Positions 9,590 to 20,534 of a stretch of DNA of 64,000 bases are shown piece after piece. A program made the position numbers and the translations under genes. Position 1 is the first letter of the stretch. Every line of letters begins with the position of its first letter. Origin of the DNA: Toxonevra muliebris (taxonomy: Eukaryota; Arthropoda; Insecta; Diptera; Pallopteridae); assembly GCA_963691655.1 (NCBI GenBank), contig OY829326.1, positions 83,073,235-83,137,234 of the forward strand, in the 5' to 3' direction. Below the pieces are notes generated by a model, which worked only from the letters and a program-made list of their open reading frames with translations, had not been told where the DNA came from and searched no databases.

Positions 9590-12299
9590 GATTCTGTTCC
9601 TTAATTCATGATTCGTGAAGCAATTACCTTTAAGTACAAAATTAGATATATCAAGACTAAATAAATTTTTTCTAGTTATAATTAAGATTACAATATACCC
9701 ACAAAATTGTTTTACTTCTTTTTCCGCTAAAAACTGATGTGGCTATGCAAAAACCTGATAATTTATTTACGAGAGCAGTGTTCCAAAATAAGTACGACAA
9801 ATGTTTGTCATATGAATTAAGGTTGCAAATAAAAGTCTGTAAATTTGTATGAGGAACAGTTTGAATTTGAAAAATAATAGAATTAACCCAGCAAGCAAAA
9901 TATCAGACTCGTTATTCTCTTCACGAATTATCTAAAGCATAATATTGGTATTTTAACCTTTCACTCCAAGTGCTACATATATCGTCGTCATTCTGGCAGA
10001 ATTCACTAAATTCATCAGTGCGCTACGAACACTGTTAAAACTTAAAAATTTAAAAGATTGATATATGGATTATTTTACTATTAAACTGGACATCGAAAAT
10101 CTATTATATTATGCCATTCGAAATATAGAAGCTAATTAATACGGATCCAATTACAAAAATTAATTTGGACTTAGTGATTTCTGCTTGAACGACGACGATA
10201 TGTACCATGTACCACTAAGGGTTTAAACATCCATATAAAATCTAAATAGCTTGTTATTCAATTTAAAAGGTAACATTTAATTTCTTTCCTACATCCACTA
10301 CTTTACTTTCCCTGCTAACCAACTCATGCACACACCACTATGAAATACTGTGATCAAATGAGTAATATGTAGTTACATTCATGCAAATGAACAAGAATTT
10401 CAAACGCAAAGCTCTTACACATTCTTTTCTGCTCTGTGTTTGTGTGGTGCAAATCACAGCGAGCGAAATAAAAAAATCGTTGGCTTTGATTCTAGGAAAA
10501 ATATAAATATTTAAAACAACAAATGTAAGGAGAACAAATCTTTAATATAAAAATGCATTTTACAGGTAAACTATTAACTTTAGATATATGCCACCACTGA
10601 CTTTATTTTAGCAAACGATAAGATCTATAATCTTTCAATACATAATTTTGATGTACCTCTTATAGTTTAAGCAGCATTTTGCATTAAGTAGCTAAATTTT
10701 ATAAAAAACCTGACTTTGGTCCAAATAATGGTCTATATTAAAGAAACTATTTGAAATTAACTTAAAATAAATATCGACTTAACTCGACAAATGTCGAAAG
10801 CAATTACATACTAAGGTTCATGACAATCCGTTGGGAAATATAGAAACCTATTAGGACTAAACATTTAACAGAGCTCTATTTTATATATATAGATAGATTA
10901 AAACAAATGAATTTATTTTGGGACATATGTGTCCCTATGTGCGTCAAGAAAGGCATTAATTCATAACAAATAGTATTGGTTTTATTAAAACTAAATACAC
11001 AAATTATAATTTAAGTTCAAAATTATTTGAAAAATAAAAAAATAATTATGGTATTCGGTAAAACAATTTCTGTAGGCGATGAAACATGAAAAACGTGAGA
11101 AATGAAAAATGTTTCATTTCACGCAAAACATTTTTGAAGTGAAACTTCTTTGGCGGCGTTTTGAGGGGTAAACTGAACAGGAAACAGAAAGTGGGGACGG
11201 AAACTATTAGAAAAAAGAAGATATGAGACAGAAGCCATTAAAATAAGAAGAAGAACGGGGACGGAAACTAAAAGATAATTCAATTCCACAACCACAATGT
11301 TTCCATTTGGGGTTATTACATAGCGAAGTGAAAAACAAAAGAGATGTAGAAATGAAAAATGTTGAAAATCCCTCAGATTGGTTTGTTATATTTAACATTA
11401 ATTTACTGAAAACAATTTTTACTTATTAGAATACGTGTGTGCGTTATTTTTGTACAAAGAAGAATATTTGTTTTCACAATAGAACATAACATATCTGCAA
11501 TGAAAGAGAAAGAGATGACTAGATACAATAATATCCATATAATAGGAATAACATTATCTGTTGCTTTTATAGCGCAATGTAAAACATAAACAATATAAAT
11601 ATATTCGAATCTACTACTATAATGAAAATAACGTCAAAAACAAAACGTTTTCTCAAATATTTAGTGCGACAAAAAGATAACAAGTAACACATCAAAAACT
11701 ATTTATTATCTATTATTAAAGTCGTTTTTCAATGGCAACGCCATCTGTTGATTTTATAGCACTATGAAAAACATAAATACAAATATATCAATAGCAACGT
11801 CATCTGTTGTTTTTATACCGCAATGCAAAACATAAACAATCTATACATTTATTAGTGTAACTACAATTTTATTCCAGAAGATCCAGAAGTGCTACAATAT
11901 CATACAATATCTATATCAATTTAAAGAGTTTGACGAGTAGGTTAGCCAAAAATGATCAGATATAAAATCGGTTAAGCCAACTTTAAAATATTAGCGTCGG
12001 AAGTTTTTCAAAATTCGCTCATCGAACAAAGCATTGCATTCATCGTTGAAAAGAGTAAGTAATAAGTAAGAGAAAGAGAGAAGACATGAGTAACGGCATC
12101 TCTCATAATTATCTAATGAATTATCTGCATACACAATTCAGGGATTCCAATTCATTTTTTCTATCTCCCGATAACCCTCGAGAAATTCCCCGATTTTTGA
12201 TCGACTTCCCCGCATTGTTATAATTTCATATTATAACAGCGCTACACGCAGTTTCCATATAAACATTTTACAAAAACGAAATTGACCTCAGTGAGTGTT
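9590..12299. other. Upstream of Uggt; no gene recognised
   Basis: The Uggt promoter should lie in the first few hundred bases, but I cannot point to a TATA box or initiator with confidence. The rest holds a TTAA-flanked small element (9953-10226), a repeat at about 10330-10570 that recurs at 23555-23760, and a segment at 11570-12040 that shares words with 7230-7330 and 13940-14050. No convincing coding sequence is present. Confidence 0.4.
9953..10226. mobile_element. Small TTAA-flanked inverted-repeat element
   Basis: The left end after TTAA (9953-9956) contains ACATATATCGTCGTCATTC. The right end before TTAA (10223-10226) reads, in reverse complement, ACATATCGTCGTCGTTCAAG, followed by the shared word CAGAAATCACT. 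About 50 bases of imperfect terminal inverted repeat and TTAA at both edges suggest a piggyBac-type non-autonomous element. It has no coding capacity. Confidence 0.5.
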
Positions 12300-13330
12300 A
12301 TTTTAAGTCGACCCTGGACTTTCTCGGTCCAAGACTTAACAAATTAAACAAGGTAGGTGAATGTTATTCCAGAATTATTCATGCTAAATCAGGAGTTCCG
12401 CAAACAAGCCACCTTGGACCCCTACTACTTAATATTTTTATTAATGATGTGATTCAAGCTTTTAGTTATTGCAGCGTTTTACTATATGCAGATGACTTGA
12501 AGATGTACGCAACAATACAGGGTTTGTCAGACTGCACAAAATTTCAAGATGATATTAACTGGTGCGCCACCAAAGGAATGAAATTAAATTTTTCCAAATG
12601 CAAGCTCAACGTTTAATCGAAACCTCTCACCCATCTCATTCAATTACTGTCATAAATCTCAAGACTTCACCAGAGTTCCCTTAACCAAAGATCTCGGCAT
12701 CTATTTCGACTCTAAACTTTCTTTACCTTCTATAGGGACTATGCTATTTCAAAAGCAAATTCGCTTCTCGGTTTCGTTAAGCGAAACTCTAAAGAATTTT
12801 TTGAATTTTTCATTTCACTGGTTAGATCAGTTCTTGAATATGCTAATATTATATTGCACCCAATCTATCAAAATGACACCGATAGGATCGAGAGAGTTCA
12901 AAAAAACTTTACCAAATTTGCGCTTCGACGAACCTATGCATACGAATCTATGCCATCGTACGAAGCCAGATGTCAAGAACATAATTTACAAAAGCTTGCA
13001 ACCAGACAAAATGTATCAAGCGTGTTATTTATTAAGGACATACTTGATGGCAAAATCGATTCACCCGATCTCTTGTCCTTAATTCCATTCCATACTCCAG
13101 CAGTGATCCTATTTCAAGATGCCTTAATCTCTGTAATAATATTAAAATTGATTTAGATTGCGACAGATTAATTTTGATTAAAACACTAAAAAATTATTTT
13201 AGTTAATTTATTTCTCCTACTTTTCTTTTATTATTATTTTATTAGTTATTACCTTAGTTTGTAAGTAAATTTTTTGTAATCTGTAAGGGCTTGGCCCAGT
13301 AGGTTAAATAATTACAAATAAATAATTTTT
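12300..13330 (+). mobile_element. Jockey-like LINE, 5'-truncated reverse transcriptase relic
   Basis: From about 12370 the frame reads SGVPQTSHLGPLLLNIFIND and then LLYADDLKMYA, the reverse-transcriptase motifs 4 and 5 with the catalytic YADD. A broken C-terminal part follows at 12850-13156 (RIERVQKNFTKFALRRTYAY and SYEARCQEHNLQKLATRQN), typical of Jockey-clade ends. A TAAATAA-rich tail ends near 13325. Stops and frameshifts (for example near 12615) show that it is dead. Confidence 0.8.
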
Positions 13331-14149
13331 TATGGAATTGGTAGATAATTAGAAACGTACTTTCTGACTCCGGAATTCTTAACCCTTATATGTTCAGCCC
13401 ACTTTTGGAAATCAAAGTTCTCAAAGGAGAAGACATGGGATTTCTTTTGACTCAAAAAAAAAAAAATAGCAAAAACTTTGTTTTGAGAAAAACGGGTTTA
13501 ATATAGAAAAAATTAACTTCATCTTCATCAATTTTTAGAAAATACTTTTGAAATATAATACTTTCAAATAGCACACTTTAAAATTCGATTTCTTCAAACC
13601 AAAAAATTGCTTAAGAAAAGATGAAGATTTTAAGACCCAAAATATGAAATATTTCATAAGTTAAACGTTTTACATTACATAAAATTTGACAAAAAATATT
13701 CTACAGACTTTAATTACTAAAAGCTGAACGACTTCAAATTCCCCTAAAAAAAACAGTTCATTCCCCGATTCCCCGTACAAAGTAAAATTGCCCGCAAATC
13801 GGGGAAATCCCCGTAAGTTGGCATCGTTGAGACAAATAACAAAACAAACACCAACGAGTAGTTTGGTTCTCTTTTGATATTTGTTTTTCATAAAGAGATT
13901 TCTTCCGCAAAAAACTAGTCCCAGTTACTGGGGCCTTACCGACTAGTATAAATATATTGGATTGTACTACTATAAAACAAATCGTGTTCGCAAATATTTA
14001 GTGCGACATAAAGAAACATAATATACTTATTCTCTTTTAATAAAGTAGTTTTTCGTTTAAGTTAAAGAAAAAAAAGTGCAAAATCAATCTCAACAAAATT
14101 TCGTTACAATCAAGCAGGTAGATATCAATACAATCAAGCAGGTACAATC

Positions 14150-14585
14150 AATTAGGAAGGTAGATGCATTTTGACAAGTAAGAAGACAATTGACAATTGG
14201 GAAAACATTTATTTTGATACTATTCTTTTTGCAACAGAGTTGTATTGTCGTAGTTAAATTTTTAGGTGAGAATTTATAAGAAAATAATTTACATAGTATT
14301 GGATGAACATAGAGAGAAATAGTTGTTGCTTTTTATATTATTTTTTAACTCTTAACATGTTCAAGGTATTTCCTAATAAAGAAAACTATAACTAATGTTA
14401 TTAACATTATTTATACGTTTTTTGTTATAAGTAAAATTTGTAATTTAGTACTAAGTAATAAAAGTAGTATTAATAATCTACTACTAACTCATTCTTTTCT
14501 ATCCATTTAAAAAAATACACCTCTAAAATGTTAAAAATGGCAACTGTTTGAAAAATTCATCTATCTCTAAATACTTCTACCATGC
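14150..14585 (+). mobile_element. Copy of the CCATGG-ended inverted-repeat element
   Basis: It begins with aaggtagatgcattttgaca and ends with aaatacttctaccatg. It matches the fuller copy at 23079-23544 (in opposite orientation) along its length, including words such as taacatgttcaaggtattt. The left terminus lacks the CCATGGTAGAAG end. No coding sequence. Confidence 0.65.
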
Positions 14586-14689
14586 TTTTACCCATGGTTG
14601 GATGCGCCGAAAATTTAAAGAGACTGCTCACATGGGCGCAAGCATGACTGCCTGTCTGAAAGAGATAGAAGAGATGCGCCGAAAATTCA

Positions 14690-15510
14690 AACAAAATAAA
14701 AATAAAAATCGGCGCATTGATGAATGTTCCATGTTTATATTGTTCCGATTTTGCCACTTTCCCTCATAATTTTGTAGAAGTTAAAGAGGAAACATGAACA
14801 CAAACAAACAATGCGCCTATAGGGCATACACAATCTTCATTTTCTTGCTATTTTTTTTTAATAAACTTCCTTTATTTTCTTTAGAGATTGTTTTTTTTAT
14901 GTTTTTTTTTTAATTTTAAGTACACATTCAAGGTACATAATTAATATTTGTTTTTCATTTTTTGCTGACAAAAGAACCTATCTTCAAGAGCTCAAGAAAA
15001 GGTGTCAAAATTCCAATTCTACCGTTCCTTTTTGATTACAAAAAGTCCGTCATAGTTACAATCACGTGAGCACGACTGTCCTGCCCATGACGTTCATTGT
15101 TTAAGTAGCCACGAAAATAAAATAAAAATCGGCGCATTGATGAATGTTCCATGTTTATATTGTTTCAATTTTCCACTTTCCCTCATCATTTTTTAGAAGT
15201 TGAATAGGCAACATGAACACAAACATTGCGCCTCAAGGGGATAAACAATCTTCATTTGCTTACTATTTTTTTAATAAACTTATTTTATTTTCTTTACAGA
15301 TTGTTGTTTTTATTTTTTTTAATTTTAAGTACAGATTTAATTTGTTTTGTATTTTTTGCGAACAAAAGAACCTATCTTTAGGAGCACAAGAAAAAGTGTC
15401 AAAATTCCAATTCCACCGTTATTTTTTTAATTAGAAAAAATCCGTCATGGTTGCACTCTTGTGAGCACAACCATCCTGCCCGTGTGAGCAGCCACCATTA
15501 AATATTAAAC
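14690..15510 (+). repeat. Tandem duplication, two units of about 410 bp
   Basis: Unit 1 starts near 14690 and unit 2 near 15116, both with aaaataaaaatcggcgcatt. They share the blocks around ctttccctcat, caatcttcatt, gaacctatctt and gtcaaaattccaatt in the same order. Unit 2 ends near 15510 with gtgagcagccacc. A related phrase with a 'gacaggc...catgc' core occurs near 29640-29690. Confidence 0.75.
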
Positions 15511-15850
15511 GGAAAGGTAGTAAAATTGGCGCATAGTCATAGTCAAAAGTAAGTGCACTTTAACTAAACTGTACTTCAATGCCATGCATTTCTCAATGCA
15601 CTTTATTTTTGACTATGCTAATAGAAATCAATTTGAGTTGTGCTGTTTTTCCTTTAATATCTCATAAACCACTAAAACGATATTCGTAAAATTTTGACAC
15701 AATATGAAATCGGATATGAAGATTTCAATTATAATAATAACTCGAATTCGACAAAACTCGAGTTGTGTTGTTATGCCTTGTGACTACAGAATTGAAGCTG
15801 GTCTCCACATTTTGGGGAATTTCCCATAAGCTGGCATCCCTCCTGTCATG

Positions 15851-16814
15851 TATACACAGTGTTGCAGTTTTTTGTTGAGCGAAAATAGCTAAAATATTTT
15901 TCAAAACGGTTTAAAAACGACCAAATGCCTGAGAAAGTGGCTAAAAAATGGGTAAACATAAGAATTATAAATCCTCCATTTCGAAAGCGAAAGAAGATTA
16001 ATCATTAATATAACAAACTTCACACCTCAACCCAAAAGACTATTGTGTTTTATGTTGGCATATTGATGCAAAATTTTTTCGACATCTCCTGAGCAACCAA
16101 AACTCTCAACTTTAGGTAAGATACTTTGTTTCTTAGCTTTCGGTACGTTTCCTAATGCAAAGCAGTCAATCATTTGTAAAGTTGAATAGTTATCCGGTAG
16201 TCTAAATTAGAGATGACCGATATATCGATACTTGTACCTGAAATTCGAAAAATTTACTAATGATATATAGCAGCGCTGATAATATCATCATCAATAAGAT
16301 TATTTTCAGCCGGAATTTGAACGACTGATAGCCAAATGGACATTATCAGTAGAATTCTCGAACATTTTTGAGTAAAAACAAAAAGTAAAATATGGTAACA
16401 GGTATTTTAACATGTGAAGGTAAGAGATAAAAGAGACTGCTTAAGATAATTAAATACATTTACGATGTTTCAAGCTTAAAGTTTTTTTTCAATAATTTAA
16501 ATACAGAGGCTTACAGCCGTTCCAAATGAGTTGTGAGCCACTGATATTTTATGCTTTTAAAAAACACTTATTTTGGTTGCAGAGTTACATTTATTTCTAT
16601 CTAAAGTGGAAAACTTTTTTACCTTTTTTGTTTTGTTTTTAATTATTTATTACTGTGAAAGAACAATTTTTTATTGAGTTGTTAAAACATATGGCTGAAA
16701 ATTGGCCAATGGTCAATGAAAAAAGCTAGATATCCGGCTTATAGCATTTTCAAACTTTTGCGGCTAAATGGGAGATTCAGTCGGAAAATGGCTTAAACGG
16801 CAACACTGTGTATA
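15851..16814. mobile_element. TIR-bounded element just upstream of Rad9
   Basis: The left end TATACACAGTGTTGCAGTTT (15851-15870) and the right end (16795-16814) are inverted copies of 20 bases with one mismatch. The outermost TA may be the target duplication. About 960 bp lie between, with no recognisable transposase, so this is a non-autonomous copy. It ends 260 bases before the Rad9 start codon and may supply or displace promoter sequence. Confidence 0.6.
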
Positions 16815-17074
16815 ATACAACGAATTAAATGGGCCGCTGATTAAAATTTCATTTCGTTCCATTCCATTTAATATTTGGCGTTCTTTCTCTGAAAAGTACA
16901 AAAAGGTAAATTGCACATATTGCTGCAACCATGGCATGTTGTTTACTTTTATGCTTATGATAAGTTGAGGATTTCCAGCACATAATTCTAACATTCATTA
17001 GAATATAAATGGAATATAAATTAAATTAATCTATAAACCCATAGTGAAATAATTCTGTGTATAAACCCATCAAA

Positions 17075-19003
17075 ATGAAATGTACATTAGAGGGAAACAA
17101 TGGAAGGAGTAAGAGAATCATACATTTTGCAAAGTAATGTTTAACCAACAACATCGTATATTTCATTTCCAGTTGTCGCAAAAGCTATACAGTCGCTATC
17201 GAAATTTGGCAATGATCTCTTTGTGGAAGCTGATCAGCAAGGACTACAATTGCGTTCAATCAATACAACCCAATCTGCGATAGGCACTTTCAAATTCAAC
17301 AGAAATTTCTTTGAAAGCTACGATGTGGAGGTGGGTAATGAGAATTATTGTAGAATTGCAATGAAGGCATGTCTTGCAATTTTCCGGAACATGAGGCAGG
17401 TAACTGTTCGAATTATAAAACAGCAGCATAAGTGTGAAAAATTTAAATATTTTTTTTTATAATTTGGATTTAGGTGGAACGTTGTGACATTCGAATTATA
17501 CCTGAACAGTGCAAATTTTTAATACAATTCAAATGTCGTTTGGAAACAATAAGAAATGCTCTTATCTCTATTGTTGATGAAGAAAATATACAAGCTGGTG
17601 TTTCATCGGACACTTCTCGAAATATGTATGTACTTACATTTAGGGATTATTTGAGGAGTAATTTATCAAAACGTGGTTATTCCATTAGCCAATATTTATC
17701 ACATAACTGTATACTTTTAGCTTTTCGAATGCAATTATTTTACCTCGATTTAAATTATATTGCTCATTTGCAGTTAACACCTTTTGTTGAGAAAAATTTT
17801 AACTCGAGCAAGAAAATATATTTTAAAAAAGAATAAACGCTCAATAGATACACGCGAAGGAACCTCAAATATTTTTGATATTCGGGAAATTTGTTTTCAA
17901 TATATTGAAGGTTTAAATTCAGATAAATTTCAATTAAGCAATCAAAAAACGAAAAGAAATAAACAATTTTTGTAAAATTACTTCTTTTATATAATAATTT
18001 TACTATAGCATTTGCGGATCGCATAAAATATTCACTGAAATATCCAACAATTTCAATTTTGTTGAAGAGGAAATTACACTGGAAGCTGAAAATGGTTGCT
18101 TAACAGCAAAAAACTACATTGAGGGTACACGAGTTAATGATAAATTTATGCGTTCTCAATTAAAACTCACGTTAGTTCAATAGTTTTAATAATTTGGTTG
18201 CATTTACTAACGAATTATATTGTCGTTCGCAGGTCGGCTGAGTTCGAAACATATAAAATTGGAGTGGAAACTACCATTACGTTTTGCTTAAAGGAATTCA
18301 GAGCATTACTCCAGTTTGCAGAGACACTTAATGAAAATATAACATTGCAATTCGATGAAAGTGGAAGGTAACTTTTTTTTTGCTTTTCTTATAATTCGAT
18401 GAAAGTGAAATTTAATATTACACATATTGACTTCTCAGTCCAATATTTCTGAGGATAAAAAAATACGATTATGTAGAATGTCTGCTCGTAATGTCAACGC
18501 TCTCGCCAGAAGATTTAAGTTTTCATCATGATTGTTGCGAGAGTGAGGTAACAGAAAGCAATTGCACAATCCCTCAAAAGCGAAAACTTGACAACACGTC
18601 GGCTGCGAAAACAGGTGTTTCCAAAACTCGTAGGTGTATTTCCGAAGTAACGACACTAAGCAATGACTCCTCATTATTTGGGTTCAATGGAATTATCAGT
18701 ACTGATCGTAACACCCAGTCGGTCGATATGCCACGTGCTGCAAGTAGGAACGTGGAGTCAAATGCAGGAAATAATGAGTTAATCGTTGTAACAGAAAGTG
18801 AAGGACCAGTGACATTTTACGATACAGAGAATAACAATGCTGGAGTTTGGACAGAAGAAGAATCTATCTCACAGTCACCACCACGACTGGAAAGAACGAA
18901 ATTACGTTCGATATTTTCACGCTGCTTCGAATCCACTTACGTGCCAAAAGAACCTTCGCCAAATAGTCAGGTTTATGTACCAAACTCTGACACTGAGGAC
19001 TAA
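17075..19003 (+). CDS. Rad9: Rad9 checkpoint clamp subunit, six exons
   Basis: Exons: 17075-17108, 17173-17399, 17474-17625, 18009-18170, 18233-18367, 18439-19003. All junctions are GT-AG and join in frame to 1275 nt (424 aa). Rad9 with Hus1 and Rad1 forms the 9-1-1 ring that is loaded at DNA damage and activates ATR signalling in the nucleus. The N-terminus MKCTLEGNNGRIVAKAIQSL begins the PCNA-like fold (about residues 1-270). Family-typical stretches are AKNYIEGTRVNDKFMRSQL, ITFCLKEFRALLQFAE and LLVMSTLSPEDLSFHHD. The rest (about 150 residues) is a Ser/Thr-rich tail of low order with a basic QKRKL patch and an acidic SDTED end, as expected for the phosphorylated tail that binds TopBP1. Drosophila Rad9 is about 456 aa. 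Intron 3 (383 bp) carries in-frame extension that is not coding. Confidence 0.92.
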
Positions 19004-19206
19004 TTTAAAATTATAATGTATGTTGTGATTTAAAAATTGTTCGTTTATTTTGTACAAATAGCTCTTCGAAAATATAATGTTTATTAAACCGTGCGATAAA
19101 AATTTTAAGACAGAAAACTATATCGAACCATGATCGCTAATTTTTGTAAGCGACATTTTTCCAGGCTTCTCTCGATTTAGTAGTCATTTATCATTATTTT
19201 TCTTTT

Positions 19207-19212
19207 AATAAA
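19207..19212 (+). promoter_or_regulatory. Candidate poly(A) signal of Rad9
   Basis: AATAAA (within AATAAATAAA) lies about 205 bases after the Rad9 stop codon and before the convergent gene's stop at 19689. Confidence 0.4.
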
Positions 19213-19688
19213 TAAATTTTAGTGCCTGGATAATCTTACCATAAACTTGTACATGCATATTGTTAGTAGTTTAAGAGAAAACCAGTTCGGAACTTTTTTA
19301 TGCAAAAGAATAGAAAGAAGCACAAATTTTTACTGCTTATGATAATTTGGTAATCAGAGCTCGGCATGTACGTAAAAGCATAGCATATATGGCTACATTT
19401 TATCATACTGTTAAATCATTTAAAATATATAAATTTATCGAATATTCTTAAAAATAGTCGAGATTTTGTTCGAAAAAAATATAACTTACATCCTATGTTA
19501 TATTTTTTTGTGTTTGTGTTTTTTTTTCAAATTATGAGGCTTCGTCAATTGAACCCCGAACGAGTTACAAATAAATACATTTCATTTATGATACATTTCG
19601 CCTATAAAATGACGTGCACATTATATTCTCCAAGTGTTAACGGTATAATTTAAGCGACGTATTCAGAAAATTATCGTGTATCCGTATT

Positions 19689-20375
19689 TTATATGTTTAT
19701 TTTAGGTATAAAATTTGTTGTAAATACATCATTGCTTTTTTCATTCAACTGCCTTATATTTCCTTGAACGATCTTCAGTGATGACAGCACCGATTGCATT
19801 GAAATCTAAAATAAATGCAAATAAATTGTTAATTTTTATCTTATAAGAATTATAAATATGATATATTCGCCAAAAAAAAAAGTTGTTATGCACCTGTGAT
19901 TTGATGAGCAGCTGATCCGTATTGAGTAGTTGCTTGGATGTGTATACTATAAAGCTCTTTACATACGCGGTTAAATCCCTCCATATGGCTAAGTTATTTT
20001 CAACTGAAAATTGAAGTCACTGATAGTTAATATTTCCAAATTAAAATTGTTCCTTACTTAATTTTCGCTGAAGTATGTTATTTTTGTAAGTATCTGCACT
20101 ATTTTTTCCTGCTATTTGTACATGCACCTTTTTTTCATAAACTTCTAAAGGGCAAACTTTAATATTGCACAATTAAGAAATTCATAATTATTTTTTACCT
20201 TCATCTGACTCTGTGGCTTCACCAGATACTTCTGCAGCCAGAACTCCTCCCTATAAAATATATTTTAGTATTAGTTTTAATTCATTGAATATTTTGCACT
20301 CACTTTCTGTTGGGTATTAATTGCCATAAGTTCTTCATCTGATTCAGATGCTTCTCCACGTACCAAATGTGTCAT
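19689..20375 (-). CDS. Blos3: BLOC-1 subunit 3 (Blos3), five small exons
   Basis: Exons on the minus strand: 20375-20304, 20250-20199, 20144-20058, 20003-19894, 19805-19689. All introns (53, 54, 54, 88 bp) are GT-AG and all phases match, giving 438 nt (145 aa). The N-terminus reads [20 protein letters not shown], and exon 2 repeats the motif as [11 protein letters not shown]. Human BLOC1S3 has the same pair of GEA(T/A)ETDSE motifs near its N-terminus, which is the basis for the name. The remaining 100 residues are helical ([20 protein letters not shown], then [20 protein letters not shown]), fitting a coiled-coil subunit of BLOC-1. That complex acts in sorting cargo to lysosome-related organelles such as fly eye pigment granules. 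Every exon is too short to stand out as an open frame. Confidence 0.8.
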
Positions 20376-20534
20376 TATTTAATGGAAAGAAAAACAAAAT
20401 ACGACAAATCTTTTCACAACTTATTTTTATTTGGTTTACGGTATGAACCAAACAGCTGAAATTGAAATGAATTTAAGGTTGTGTGCTAATCATGAAAAGC
20501 AGCGAATTTTCAAATCGTTTTACACCTGCTAATT

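Larger units (their letters stand above)
13331..15850. other. Repeat-rich stretch with no gene
   Basis: It contains a copy of the CCATGG-ended element (14150-14585) and a tandem duplication (14690-15510), both listed separately. The remainder is low-complexity AT-rich DNA. Short open frames near 14550 lie in both strands of the repeat and show no protein family. Confidence 0.5.

Noticed and set aside
14548..14769. Overlapping open frames on both strands as small genes
   Set aside because: They lie in the junction of two repeats, and the phrase MRRKFK recurs only because the DNA repeats.
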